From assembly GCF_051622035.1 (NCBI RefSeq), contig NC_135365.1, forward strand, positions 27,094,001 through 27,158,000: a stretch of 64,000 nucleotides of DNA. Direction: 5' to 3'. Every line of letters starts with the position of its first letter. Within the stretch, counting starts at the first letter, position 1. Source of the DNA: Arctopsyche grandis. Taxonomy: Eukaryota; Arthropoda; Insecta; Trichoptera; Hydropsychidae. The position numbers and the translations under genes were made by a program. Below are positions 24,100-35,154 of the stretch, piece after piece. The notes beneath the pieces are model-generated. The model made no database searches. It saw nothing but the letters and a program-made list of their open reading frames with translations, and was not told the DNA's origin.

Positions 24100-24215
24100 C
24101 GGATGACTATGGCTCGGGCTGCCGATGAGTTGCCCGATGTGGCATGCTCCATGCAACTGCATACATTTGATCTGGTCGTACGACCAAGCTGCCCGCAAGT
24201 CATGTGGCCGGGCTC
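24100..24215. repeat. Harbinger MITE end at the head of the minisatellite
   Basis: Matches the right part of the MITE at 27078-27236: GATGTGGCATGC, CAACTGCATACATT, GATCTGGTCG, CCGCAAGTC and GTGGCCGGGCTCT. The last portion (AAGTC..GTGG..GGGCTC) is what recurs in the following 68-bp units. Confidence 0.6.
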
Positions 24216-24508
24216 TCAGAGGTGTGACTCGCCTCGATGCATCTTAGATTGTACCCACGAGGCACCTGATGTGGCCGAGGTGTGATTTGTTTCGATGCAT
24301 CTTAGATGGTTACCCACTAGTCACCCGATGTGGCTGAGGCTCGAGAGGTGTGATTTGTTTCGATGCATCTTAGATGGTTACCCACTAGTCACCCGATTTG
24401 GCTGAGGCTCAAGAGGTGTGATTTGTTTCGATGCATCTTAGATTGTACCCCCCAAGTCACCAGATGTGGACGGGCTCTCAGAGGTGTGATTTGTTTCAAT
24501 GCATCTTA
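24216..24508. repeat. 68-bp minisatellite, left block
   Basis: The word GATGCATCTTAGA occurs at 24236, 24294, 24362, 24430 and (as AATGCATC) 24499. The period is 68 bp, the first unit being 10 bp short. Each unit carries AGTCACCCGATGTGG and GAGGTGTGATTTGTTTCGA. Confidence 0.85.
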
Positions 24509-25222
24509 GACTGGCCGCGCACTAGGCAGCCAGGCTGCCGCAGCCAATCTAACATACGGTGGCTCATTGGAGCCCGCGCACTAGGCAGCCAAGAATTCCT
24601 GGCTGCGGCAGCCAATAGATCGCGTACGATTGCACGGCAGCCAGCTGGCTGCACGCAGCCAGAGCCTGCAAGGTAGAATGTATGTGGCTAGTATGTGGCT
24701 GCCTTCAGTCTCCGCGCACTTGACGTAGCAGCCAGAAGTTTTACGCCGCGGATAGCGAATAGAATCCCAGAGACTGTGTGACCTTTCAAGGATTATCTGT
24801 AACGGATATCTGTTAACGGATTAAATCGTAAGGCAATATGGGATATGTCTTCAGAAGAATATAGTGATCGAGATGTGAAAAGAAGAAGATAGTAGGAAAT
24901 CACAAATACAAAGTGTGAGGAAAGCTTGGTTTTATTAATCTTACATATATGTTTACCATCGATGGCACCAATGCAATTGGGAAAATTTGCATTTTTATTG
25001 AAACCATTTGCTATCTCAATCCATCTTTCTCCATTCAATTCTGGAAACGCTGTTTGTTTGAATGAATGAATCCAAAATCTTCTCTTTGCTTTGCGTTTCT
25101 TACGAAACAAGAGGTAAAGAATTATTTCTTCTACGCTTGACGGAAAGGTGACTACTGGCCGTCGACTCTGGCTGCTCAATATTTTGGCTGCGGCAGCCTG
25201 GCTGCCTAGTGCGCAGCCAGCC
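24509..25222. mobile_element. PIF/Harbinger element, 714 bp, decayed
   Basis: Terminal inverted repeats of about 38 bp (starting GACTGGCCGCGCACTAGG and ending CCTAGTGCGCAGCCAGCC), with TTA target duplications at 24506-24508 and 25223-25225. It splits the 68-bp minisatellite. A second copy of the terminal sequence (GCGCACTAGGCAGCCAAG) inside at 24574-24620 suggests a smaller nested or rearranged element. A transposase remnant lies on the minus strand. Confidence 0.8.
24793..25179 (-). pseudogene. Harbinger (HARBI1-like) transposase remnant
   Basis: 128 codons of a DDE_4-type transposase. The recognisable part is RWIEIANGF, then NFPNCIGAIDGKHI, the conserved region around the first catalytic Asp of PIF/Harbinger transposases. 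After this the sequence loses resemblance. The second and third catalytic residues are absent, and full-length proteins in this family are about 350 aa. Not functional; such proteins normally cut at TWA targets, matching the TTA duplications of the host element. Confidence 0.75.
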
Positions 25223-25225
25223 TTA

Positions 25226-25375
25226 GACGGTTATCCACAAGTCACCCGATGTGGTCGGGCTCTCATAGGTGTGATTTGTTTCGATGAATCTTAGATGGTT
25301 ACTCACAAGTCACCTGATATGGCTGGGCTCTTAGAAGTGTGATTTGTTCCGATGCATCTTAGATGGTTACCTAGG
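25226..25375. repeat. 68-bp minisatellite, right block
   Basis: Continuation of the array beyond the Harbinger insertion: GATGAATCTTAGATGG at 25283 and GATGCATCTTAGATGG at 25351, again 68 bp apart. It stops about 40 bp before the sprouty splice acceptor. Confidence 0.85.
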
Positions 25376-25397
25376 TCGTTGAACGGTGGATTAAAAT

Positions 25398-25416
25398 ATT
25401 TGTTTGTTTGTTTCAG
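25398..25416 (+). promoter_or_regulatory. Splice acceptor of the sprouty coding exon
   Basis: TTTGTTTGTTTGTTTCAG ends at 25416, a T-rich tract and CAG. The exon would start at 25417, 69 nt before the sprouty ATG, implying at least one upstream non-coding exon. Confidence 0.7.
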
Positions 25417-25425
25417 TGTGTGAAT

Positions 25426-25479
25426 ATGAGGTGGATTCGTTGGGGGCGCTGGTGGCGCGGGGCGCGGCGTGACCGCTAG
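25426..25479 (+). CDS. Possible upstream ORF in the sprouty leader
   Basis: ATG AGG TGG through TAG: 17 codons, basic and Trp/Arg-rich, ending 6 nt before the sprouty ATG and in the same frame. If the transcript includes this leader, initiation here could limit sprouty translation or require reinitiation. The start context is weak (GAAT ATG A). It may be incidental. Confidence 0.3.
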   Translation: MRWIRWGRWWRGARRDR

Positions 25480-25485
25480 GTGAGC

Positions 25486-26277
25486 ATGGAGCAGCATGGG
25501 GGTGCGCCCCCGCGGCCCGCGAAGCCGGGGCGCGTCGAGCGCTTGGAGCGGGGCGCGCGCCCCGGCCGCCCCGCGCGCCCCGCAACGCACAACCTCGTCA
25601 CGCTCGCCACCCCGCGGCCAGCCAGCGAGCGACATCTCAACACCTACGTCGACGCGCCGCCTAGACCACCGCCACCGCCGCATCCGCACCAGCATCAGCA
25701 TCCGCACCACCAACACCTGCACCTGCAACTGCAACAGCAACAGCAACAGCCACCTCCGGATAAACATCGACTGCTACCGCCGCAACCCCCGCAGCAGAGA
25801 CTGCCTCAGCAGCCGCCGGTGACGGTGCAGCCGGGCGCCAAGCGGCCGCCCTGCTCCTCCGCCAGGTTGGACTCCATCCTCTGCGAGCGGTGCGGCTGCT
25901 GCCGATGTGCCCAGTGCGCCCACCCTCGACCGCTGCCTAGCAAGTGGCTATGCAGCTCATGTCTATGCAGCGCGGAGACGGCCATCGACTACACTAGCTG
26001 CATGTGTTGCGCCAAGGCGCTCTTTTACCACTGCTGCAACGGGGATGGCGGAGAGAGTGCCACCTGCGCCGATGAACCTTGCTCGTGTGCCGGGGGGCGG
26101 CGCGGCGCCCGGTGGAGCTGCCTTGTCGCCCTCTCGTTCGTCCTCCCCTGCCTCCTGTGCTACTGGCCCCTCAAGGGGGCGGCGTACCTCTGCGCGGGGG
26201 CCTACGCCCGCGTGGCCCACCCGGGCTGTCGGTGCGCCCCACACAACCTCGCCCCGGCGCCCGCGCAACCCTACTGA
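25486..26277 (+). CDS. spry: Sprouty, RTK/Ras signalling inhibitor
   Basis: A 263-aa Sprouty protein on one uninterrupted exon. Family role: membrane-associated feedback antagonist of receptor tyrosine kinase/Ras-MAPK signalling (FGF and EGF receptor pathways; tracheal and eye development in flies). Residues 51-58, LNTYVDAP, fit the conserved N-terminal tyrosine motif (N-x-Y-x-x-x-P) that binds the Cbl TKB domain when phosphorylated (Y54). Residues 60-112 are Pro/His/Gln-rich with a CAG-type Gln run. Residues 133-250 form the Cys-rich Sprouty domain, with 23 cysteines: CERCGCCRCAQC, PLPSKWLC, CLCSAE, DYTSCMCC, ALFYHCC, RWSC, LPCLLCYWPLKG, and the terminal HPGCRC. ATG 25486 has a strong context (A at -3, G at +4) and an in-frame TAG lies 7 nt upstream. 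The N-terminus is short compared with Drosophila (591 aa). Very GC-rich against AT-rich surroundings. Confidence 0.95.
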   Translation: MEQHGGAPPRPAKPGRVERLERGARPGRPARPATHNLVTLATPRPASERHLNTYVDAPPRPPPPPHPHQHQHPHHQHLHLQLQQQQQQPPPDKHRLLPPQPPQQRLPQQPPVTVQPGAKRPPCSSARLDSILCERCGCCRCAQCAHPRPLPSKWLCSSCLCSAETAIDYTSCMCCAKALFYHCCNGDGGESATCADEPCSCAGGRRGARWSCLVALSFVLPCLLCYWPLKGAAYLCAGAYARVAHPGCRCAPHNLAPAPAQPY

Positions 26278-26555
26278 CATTGACATTTTTACAAATCGTA
26301 TTTATTAAAATATATGGCGTCTTTGTATAATATAAAGGAAAATATCAACAATTAATTTATTTTTGCACCTAAGTACTGCGCAGTGTACAAATGTTTGTTT
26401 AGAAAATCGCAGGGCGGCGGGGGGGCGCCGCGGCGGGCGGACGCCCCTTCCAGTATTATCTAGTCTGGCGCGCCCGCCCCAGGCCCGCGCCGCCGCCCCA
26501 CTGCAAGGGGCCCCACGACGGCCCCGCACGTGTATATCCTGTAAATATCAATTGT
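26278..26555 (+). other. Probable sprouty 3' UTR
   Basis: Follows the TGA and includes a short AT-rich part, then a GC-rich tract (GGCGGCGGGGGGGCGCC) at 26411-26520. AATATA near 26331 and other variants could serve as poly(A) signals. No canonical AATAAA is present in this interval, so the 3' end is undetermined. Confidence 0.4.
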
Positions 26556-26564
26556 AATATTGTT

Positions 26565-26753
<189 letters not shown>

Positions 26754-27077
26754 TAATCATGAATAACAAAGAGACACACTTGGAAGTTATACACATGTGT
26801 TTTTTTTAAACCATCTCCCCTATGAATATATACACATGCGCCTAAGTGCAGTGCAGTGCATAGTGCTTTTTACCTGCCATTATAATTACACGTGATTGTG
26901 TCGCCCAAAGTTCAAATGTGTATTTTTAATCAATTCGGTGAGTAATGTGTATTTTTTTTAATTGTGTTTGTTTATTTATGATTTGTACAAAGGTTATATG
27001 TGTATAAAAGCGCATGCTGAAGAACCGAGCTAGTTTTTTTTGCTTATATAGGCGGTAAGCAAGACCGGCCAGGCTAA

Positions 27078-27236
27078 GACCCGGGCCACACCATGTAACT
27101 TTGTCGGCAGACTGGTTGTGCGACCAGAAAAATGTATGGAAATGTGAGCGACAACGAAGTCGACGGATGTGGCATGCCCCATCTAACTGCATACATTGGT
27201 CTGGTCGCTCGCAAGTCTCACGGTGTGGCCCGGCTC
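27078..27236. mobile_element. Harbinger-like MITE, 159 bp
   Basis: Terminal repeats GACCCGGGCCACACC and GGTGTGGCCCGGCTC, with TAA duplications at 27075-27077 and 27237-27239. The interior (GTAACTTTGTCGGC, AAAAATGTATGGAAATGTG, GATGTGGCATGCCCCATC) matches the MITE at 41269-41442, which is inverted relative to it. Confidence 0.8.
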
Positions 27237-27239
27237 TAA

Positions 27240-28149
27240 AACGCTCGGGGAGAAAACGGCAAGTGTTTCGTATTCGACAGAGCTTCTTTCTTAATGTTTG
27301 GCAGTTCTTGCCTTATTTAGTTTTAATTAAATTTTATACTTAATTTTGAGATAAGATTTTGAAGCATGTTCAACAAGTTTAATTATTCGAAAAGTGACAA
27401 TTTGAAACAATTTTATATTGGACAAATAATGCTGTAGTGATTACATCAAATGCCAATAGTTGACTATTGAGCTGTACTTATAAGGTCAGCCTTTTTTCAA
27501 CCTACCTTAGTGAGCCTAAAATAGCAGTAAGAAGGTACGCCCTTATACTCTCACTCTAATGAAACTGACTCAACTAGGCTATATATGTACATCCGTATTA
27601 GCATAGAAAAGGCCTGCTCATGGTGCCGTCAGGTGCGTCATATGAAATGATTGTCACTTTTCGATTAATTGAAAATGCATACATTCCAATAGTAGAGTTT
27701 TTATATAATTTTGTACATATCATAAATATGCAACCGTAGACTCGAAGTGCACATTAGTCGAATTGTTTCTCACATTTCTGACGATTCTTGGAATCTTTAG
27801 AAAATGAAAATGTTTTGTATATTCATTTGCATTGTGCGACATACACTCATCCATAAATGGCTAAATTGAAACGTGCAAAAACACAAACACACAACACATC
27901 AACACTTTCACGGCAGGATTTCAATGTAAAAATTAGAATTAGATTGTTTGAACATGGACCCGAAAGAGTGTTTTGCCTCTTACATGTTTTTTTTTCTGCT
28001 TTTCTTTGAATTCCAAACCAAGGGGAATGTTTGTTGACCAGATGTTTCACATCTCTTTTATTCTTTGCCATAATATAACACGTGGTGTGGCACATCCTCT
28101 GCACCAATTTGCTCTTCACATGTTGGCATTTTTTTTTGTTTTAATCCAA
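27240..28149. other. No gene recognised
   Basis: AT-rich DNA without a supported feature. Confidence 0.4.
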
Positions 28150-28153
28150 AACA

Positions 28154-28232
<79 letters not shown>
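28150..28232. repeat. (CA)n microsatellite
   Basis: About 80 bp of CA dinucleotides. Confidence 0.95.
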
Positions 28233-28235
<3 letters not shown>

Positions 28236-29525
28236 AACACTAGAAGAGATGCAATCGATGGATTCGTCGTTCCGATCTGTGATACCAATTTTTAAGATGA
28301 GGTTAGTATTTTATGTTTATTTGTCGATGTATACGATAGAATTTTACGCTATTTTTATTTTTAATTATTACAATTCGCATCTGTCGTCGTAAATTGAAGA
28401 CGCGACCTCGCTTTAACCGAGTAAATTCTAAAATTGCGCTCTATCTCGTTTACAACGAGCGGATGTGCGTGCGGGATCGTTCACCGTTGGATTTCGAAAC
28501 TATTTTTTTGACTAATTTTAAATGCTAGCGCACGTCAATCTTGATGGCTTGAGCGTATTTAAATTTGGCCCTTGAGATTTATGTGTGCCATAGTTGAACG
28601 ATTCTAGTAAATACGTACAAATATTTATTTGACCATTCTATCAATATTTTCTTTTTTTCATCTTATAAAGTACATTTGTAAGACTCAACTTGGACTCTTG
28701 AATTGGCCGGTTCAAATTAGGACACAAGGCGCGCTCAAAGACACGGTAGTGTCTCCGTGCTCGCCTTGTCTCCTAATTTGTATGCAGACTTATGTGACAC
28801 ACTAAGGCTGACGCTAAATTGGCAGCTTAACAAGCTTTCTTTTATAGTCAAATTTAACCCAAACGTCCGGTTTTCGACTACTCAACCTAGTATTTGATGT
28901 TATTTATGATTAAAGATAGGCGTTCGCTGGGTGCTTTTCAACTAACAATACACCGTTCCATTAGTGTTCAAATCAAAACCAAAAAAATCATCGTTTTCTA
29001 AGAAATTGACAATAGTGAACCGGTTTTTGTTCGTAAAGCATACATCGAATGCCAATCTTTAGTTATTATTAACGCAACGTCTTTGAATATAATTTTGAGC
29101 GATTCTGTGCCTGCTTTTTAATGATTTCAAAGTCAGATGTAATCCTAAATGGAATAAATTTCATTTAGTAGAATTTTGATTATGTACCATTAACAGGCCT
29201 GCTTTATCTTTAATCCCAGAATTGCATTAATCAGATCAATTTCCGCTAATGATATATGTAGATAGGAGTTTGTTTTATTGATTTATAGTTTTATAACGAC
29301 GAACATGCATAAGAATAAGGAATATTTTCAAAATCAAATTCGATATGAATAATCTATCGAATATTTTTTTCGTCTTACCACAATTTAGATTCTGTATCAT
29401 TCAACTCGATAGGCCTGTTATAACGCAATTTAGATTATGCACCATTCAGCTTATGATAAACAGGAGTAGATATGCTTTACCCATTTGTAGCTCTATAGAA
29501 AATACCATAAACGAAATCTCTGTTT
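28233..29525. other. No gene; faint repeats
   Basis: 28980-29050 shares AATTGACAATAGTGAACC and AAAGCATACATCGAATGC with the repeat at 46330-46590. Words such as ATTTAGATTCTGTATCATTCA (29386) recur at 29427 and 30183, indicating a degenerate local repeat. Confidence 0.4.
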
Positions 29526-29529
29526 TTTA

Positions 29530-29665
29530 ACGAACGGCGTTAAAAACAGAGATGTACACGTGCGTTCCTTACACGTGCGCGAGCAGAATTCAAGGGGACT
29601 CGGTATGACGTCAACTAGTCCCCTGCTCTCGCACACGTAAGCAAAGCTGTGCGATAAAAACAGGG
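29530..29665. repeat. Imperfect inverted repeat (MITE-like)
   Basis: The left arm has TTACACGTGCGCGAGCAG and AAGGGGACT. The right arm has AGTCCCCTGCTCTCGCACACG. Outer parts (TTAAAAACAGAGA and GATAAAAACAGGGAGA) are direct, not inverted. The layout resembles the core of the palindromic MITE family (CGCGAGCAG plus GC-rich palindrome), but the sequence differs. Confidence 0.45.
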
Positions 29666-30719
29666 AGAAGCCACAGATGAGATTATAGAACCATTCGAAA
29701 TCATACGTAATTGGCGCTCCGCTACAAATCGCTGCAAAATACGCGGCTGCATGCTCATTTCGATTTCAGTATTTTTCGTCGACCGCATGTTCACTCGAAC
29801 TTGTATCGATGTCGAACGTATGGATGTCTCTTTTGCAAGCATATAGTTTTCCGCGAGTACTGCTCGCACTTATATGCGAACCCTATGTCAGCTTTCCAAT
29901 ATATGTACCTCTCCACTTATCTTGTGATCCTGATACTTTTGTCATTTTGCCAGAAAGATCCAACTCAATTTTAATAATTGCCAATCATCAATGCACATCG
30001 AAATGTCATCTGCGCCACCCAATGAATATCTCGTCTTTCGTACATGCTTAAATTCAAACAGTCCGAACAAGTACCGAAATCGAATGAGCGTGCAGCCGCG
30101 TCGTTTGCAGCCATTTGTAGCAAACCCATAATTGGATATGAAATATTTTTTCAGAAATATTGAAATATTTTTTCACAATTTTGCTTCTGTATCATTCAGA
30201 TTATGATCTATTGCAGTAGACTTGCTTTAACTATGACAATTCAAAAATAATTTGATGTGGATATTCAAAAACAGTATAGAAAATCGAATATTTTTTTGAC
30301 TTTTGATTTTATATAACTCTGAATATGATCCAATGGACTTGGCTGGCTTAACTAATTTTATAATGCGCTCGTGGGCCGTTGGTTGTGGATGCGGCTCGCC
30401 GGACGTGACGCTGGCAGGGGCCCGTCTTGTGCGCAGGAAGCGCGGCCGTTGGCAGCTTCCACATCCTCATCAGCAGATCAACGGCAATTACCACGGTATA
30501 TATATATATATGTATATATGTATGTACATATGAATGTCCCGTCCCGGTCGACGACGAGACGTGACGATTGACACGCGCTCTACCTATCCACAACTAGCCC
30601 GAAATGCACATCCTGCCTGCACTCCGGCACCCCTGACCCAAAATGCATTACGGTCACAGTAGTAATATACATATGTATACATGTGATTATATGTATGTAC
30701 ATATTTCGAAATTTTACCA

Positions 30720-31088
30720 ATGATTGATCGGCTCACGGTTCCGATCCCAAACATGTCAAAAAGCGGTGACCGTCACCGCATCGAAAAATCGAAAATGTTC
30801 GTTTACCATGAATACATATGAAAAGCGGGTAGTATATATATATCAGTGGCGTGCGGTAAAAATCTCTCTCCCCCCGTCGTACATCCTCACTTAATTTCCG
30901 TGAGCAGGATACAAGAGGAGCAGGCTTTTCCTCCCGTATCCTGCCCGCGCACATTAAGCAAGGCTGTACGAAAAAAAGAGAGATGATTTCACCGCATGCC
31001 ACTGATAGATATAATATATACATAGTACCGTTTACCATGCATACATTCTTTATGATCTTTCGACCTTTCGATGCCGTGATGTAGACCC
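30720..31088. mobile_element. Palindromic MITE remnant hosting another MITE
   Basis: Arms GCATCGAAAAATCGAAAATG..GTTTACCATG (30778-30811) and GTACCGTTTACCATGCATAC..CCTTTCGATGC (31025-31070) are inverted, ending GTAGACCCC. A 161-bp hAT-like MITE sits in its TA-rich centre; compare the TA centre of 13530-13565. Confidence 0.55.
30844..31004. mobile_element. hAT-like MITE, 161 bp
   Basis: Terminal repeats CAGTGGCGTGCGGT and ACCGCATGCCACTG, then AAATCTCTCT-type complement. It is flanked by ATATATAT (30836-30843) and ATAGATAT (31005-31012), a 7/8 match as expected for hAT. The core (CTCACTTAATTTCCGTGAGC, ACAAGAGGAGCAGGC, TTTTCCTCCCGTAT) is shared with the palindromic MITEs at 13571-13989 and 43068-43459. 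Confidence 0.7.
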
Positions 31089-31243
31089 CTCAAAAAGATA
31101 TTCGGTTTTCATTTATTTGGGTAGTTAACACTGTAGTCATTGATCAATAGGGATTGTACTACCGGTAAATCGACAAAACGTCACCATCGCTAAATGCCGG
31201 CAATTGTCGTGACTATTTTATCGCGAATTAAGTACATACATAT

Positions 31244-31410
31244 ATGGGCTGTAAGGCTACAGCCCTCCCAGTATAGTACAGATGCATGCAATTTTTTGCG
31301 GCCATATGGGCTGCAGACCTCCCTGTATAATACATATTCATGAAATTTTTGTTTAATCATGCTACAACCCGATTAATCTACAGCTCTCCTTCTATTAATT
31401 CTCACGAGCC
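31244..31410 (+). repeat. Interspersed repeat, GGCTGCAG-rich
   Basis: Counterpart of 880-1045 in opposite orientation: ATGGGCTG, CAGCCCTCCCAGTATAGTAC, then a second unit CATATGGGCTGCAGACCTCC. About 75-bp subunits. Confidence 0.4.
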
Positions 31411-33058
31411 GCCACTGATAATACTATATTAAAAATCGATGTAAATGTTTGGAATTCGTTTATTTTCAGTGTTAAATGTGGCAATTTCAAATTGATTACT
31501 TCACTGGCAAGACAGACCAACCAAATCGTAGTAAATGCCATCAGACTGTTGTTTCAATTATGGTAGAGACTTTCAAATAGTGCAAACTTTGAATAAATAT
31601 GAATAGATATGATTGGTTAGAATTAAAATTTATTTATTATTACGAATTTACTTAAATGCATTTATATAACATTATTCACCTGAAATTTATTTTTAATTGT
31701 TTACGATCTAGTTTAACGATATTAGAAAAAAGTAACCAAACAGTTATCTAATCCACAAAATAAACTTTTTTCATTTACCGGTAAATACTGGTGGTAGGAA
31801 AAATCGGTAGCACGACAATTCAGCGCAAAATCAATTTTTCAAAAAGTTTTCTAAAACAATTACTCTATTGAAATTGTCGGCCATATCTACATAATAATTT
31901 CATAAAATGCGAATAAATTTATTTGATAATCTTTATGCCTTGATGATTTTCTCACTGGTCTCCGCGAAATATTACGCAATCGGGGTTTCTAAACTAAGAC
32001 CGCAAAATTTTATTCTTAAGCAGCGTTTCTAAACCGGGCAGTTAAATTCTCAAACTGCTGTTTCCATGCACTGCTGTGCCGGGCTGTTGTCTTGCAGTGC
32101 TCGATAATACGAATAGACCTGAATGTGTACGTTTTATTAGTTTCATATGTATTCATAAATACAAAATAGTGAAAGAAAAAAGTTTAATTCAAGTGCTTAC
32201 TTACAATTGCTTGAATCCATTGAATCTTGAAATATTAGTAAGTTTGAATATATGTATAAGATTTATATTACATCAAGGCCTGATCATATGAGTCCATACA
32301 CTAAACTGAGGCTTTCGCGATGGCTTTCTATAGGTAATACTGCATAATACCTATATTTTATATATTTGCAACGCTTCATAACAAGCACGAGAAATACATA
32401 TAATTATTCAATATTATAAATTTAAATTGATGATTGTACGATCAGGTCTGTTTATATTACATATATGTAGTCTTTACAGTGAACAAACTATATAAACTCG
32501 ATTCGTATTGAGATGTTGACCAATAAGCATCGCGTATTTTATCCCAACTGCAAAACATTCGTGAAAGCATTCTTAATATAGGGCGAATGAGATGCATTTA
32601 TATATGAATTAGAATAATTTGCATAATTGTACGCTGCAATATGTTCAAGAAAGTATACATAGCGTAAAAGCACAACACTGAAATTTACATCAAATTAAAT
32701 GGCAACATACATTATATCTGTTGATTTCAATGTTGATATAAAAGTAATAAGTTTGAGCTTTAGTATTCAATGTCGCGATTCGTCAGGTTTCTTTGCCGCG
32801 TTTGCGCATAGGGCTAATTCTAAGGTCCGGGCCATTGCGTTTGGCGGTCTGCGATTGGCAAATTAAGGACTCGCGGAAAACGTGTCTTGGTTTTTTAATT
32901 CGACACATCCGCAGGAACGTCGAGTCGTTTTTATTATGGCTTGTGATTAAAGTATTCGCTCCGAAGCCGAAGGAAGTCGTTTCCCCTTACGGGCGGAGCC
33001 ATTTCCGGTGAAAACGCGACTCGACAAAGCCGAACCGCACTCAATTAGTCTGAAGAAC

Positions 33059-33061
<3 letters not shown>
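31411..33061. other. No gene recognised
   Basis: Mostly AT-rich. The segment 32770-33050 is GC-richer, has a 72-codon ORF of no known family, and could be regulatory DNA or an unrecognised repeat. Confidence 0.35.

Positions 33062-33122
<61 letters not shown>
33062..33122. repeat. (AT)n microsatellite
   Basis: About 60 bp of TA dinucleotides. Confidence 0.95.
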
Positions 33123-33129
<7 letters not shown>

Positions 33130-35154
33130 ACCGGGAATCAAACGAATGTTTGGGATTCAAATTTGGACGAAAATTCACTTCCGGTCGAAATTCAGAATCG
33201 TTTCTCGCAACGCCAAGCCACGGTGGTCCAAAGTTATTTGAGTTTTAAATCGAATGTATGTAATTGGAGTTAGTTGACATTCTTTATTTGACTCTTTTTG
33301 CATTGGAAATTTACTCGCTTGTGTATTTTCTATATTAGGAATCAAACAGTAGCTTTTTTATATTGTAAGGTATATACATATTTGTTTTAATTGCAAAATT
33401 TGCAATGTACTTGTATAGATTTGATAGAATGGTCAAATTGATTTTCGGCGTGTTTGGTTAAATTAATCATAAATAATTTAAAATTAAAATCTAATTAATA
33501 ATAATAATGATAATGATAATGATAAATTTTTGTACATACTATTATAATGCGTAGTGATTAAATGATAAAGTTACCTTTTATTTTTTTCTGTAACATACAA
33601 ACAAAGCTCTATATTTATATTATTATGAATAAATTACTCATTGATGTGTACATATAATTTATTATGAAAAGTCAATATAATTTCGAATAAAGTAATTTTG
33701 TATTTTATAAATCGATGTATTTTATTTTGAAAATCCCCATTCCTCTACTTCAATTGTCACAAATTATAAAATTGATTATTGAATTTTAAATATTGTTTTC
33801 TGTTGCCATTTACGTTGTTATAAAATAAAAAGAAATGAAATAAATTACAATATATTTTATTTGAGCTCATACATATTGTATATGCATATTTGGGTTGTAA
33901 TTGTATACATATTCATACAATATACGTATATATTGGAAATAAACAGATTCCTATATATGTACATACATATACACTGGATTTATATAAAAAAAATACATGA
34001 TATACAAATTGACCTAATGGTAAACATACATAAATATGTATGTAGTTCCATACTTGAAATCACTGTTTTGACAAAAAAAAACATTAATTATATTGTAAAA
34101 TTATAAAATAATGATACTATCAAGTAGTATTATTGATTTAAAGAGGTAGAAATATACATACATGGTTAAAATGGTAAGTAAAACATTTGGAATCAATTTT
34201 GAATGAAACGATCTCAACTTGAAAAACATATTTATGATTGATATATCAAATATCAAAACAACAACAAAAAATTACAAACAAAATCTTTACTGAGTTTGAC
34301 CCACTGAATTCGAATGTGACAATGATTTTTGTTGGTTTCTTCTCGCTTATTAGATATGAGCATTTAAAAAGATTATTTCGTAAATCAATACTCAATACGT
34401 AGTGAAATGTAAAACTGGTCCAATAAATAAATGCAAGATAGTTCAAGAAAAAACTATGGTAAGTATTTAAAGCAACAAAAAACCACAATCAATAGAAAAA
34501 ACATGTGACTATTGATTTCAATACTCATTTTTGGCACCGCAATAATATATTCTGAGTTATAGACTGGAAAAGCCAAAAATCTGTAAAAATTGCGCATTTT
34601 CTTAAACGCGCCTATTTCATAAACGAGAAACAAAAACCAACAAAAATCATTGCCATATTCGAACTCAATGGGTTCAACTAAGTAAATATTGATTGCAAAA
34701 AAAGTTTTTTTTATACCATTACTGTACATTTAAGATATTTAAAGGCCAAAATCAACACTAGGTACTTAAAATTGCGCCGCAAGTAAAATTTTTCAAAGAA
34801 AGTTCTAATTATAGATTTTAATATGGGATGCACCACGGTTTATTTGCGGTCAGTTTTAATTGTATTTTTTATTATATCTTAATGATTTTCTTTAGAATCT
34901 TGACAGCAACTATAAATCAAATTGAATATAAAAATATTCGATTACCAAAGCTTTGATGAAAAAGAATTAGTGTATCATAATCTTAATCCTTTCAGTCATA
35001 AAAAAAAAATCCTTTCTTTCAGTCATATCTGAAAATACATAAATAATCTTACTCAATACAAAGACAAAATTATACGTTTTTCTTAGTGTGGGGCATTGCG
35101 GTCCTGATGTTGCCGATCTATTTTTCATTTTTTTGGCTTTCAATAATGATAAGT
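33123..35154. other. No gene recognised
   Basis: Two kilobases of AT-rich DNA. ORFs of 75-92 codons (34246-34729) are hydrophobic by base composition and match nothing I recognise. Confidence 0.4.

Noticed and set aside
25480..25485. Sprouty start at GTG 25480
   Set aside because: The ATG at 25486 has a strong context; a GTG start is not expected in an animal gene.
25303..25767. 154-codon minus-strand ORF and other frames over sprouty
   Set aside because: Shadows of the GC-rich sprouty exon on the other strand or frames.
28058..28288. Cys-Val or Thr-His repeat ORFs
   Set aside because: Produced by the (CA)n microsatellite.
31147..31830. TACCGGTAAAT words facing each other, possible hAT ends
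   Set aside because: The right end does not complete the inverted repeat and no target duplication was seen.
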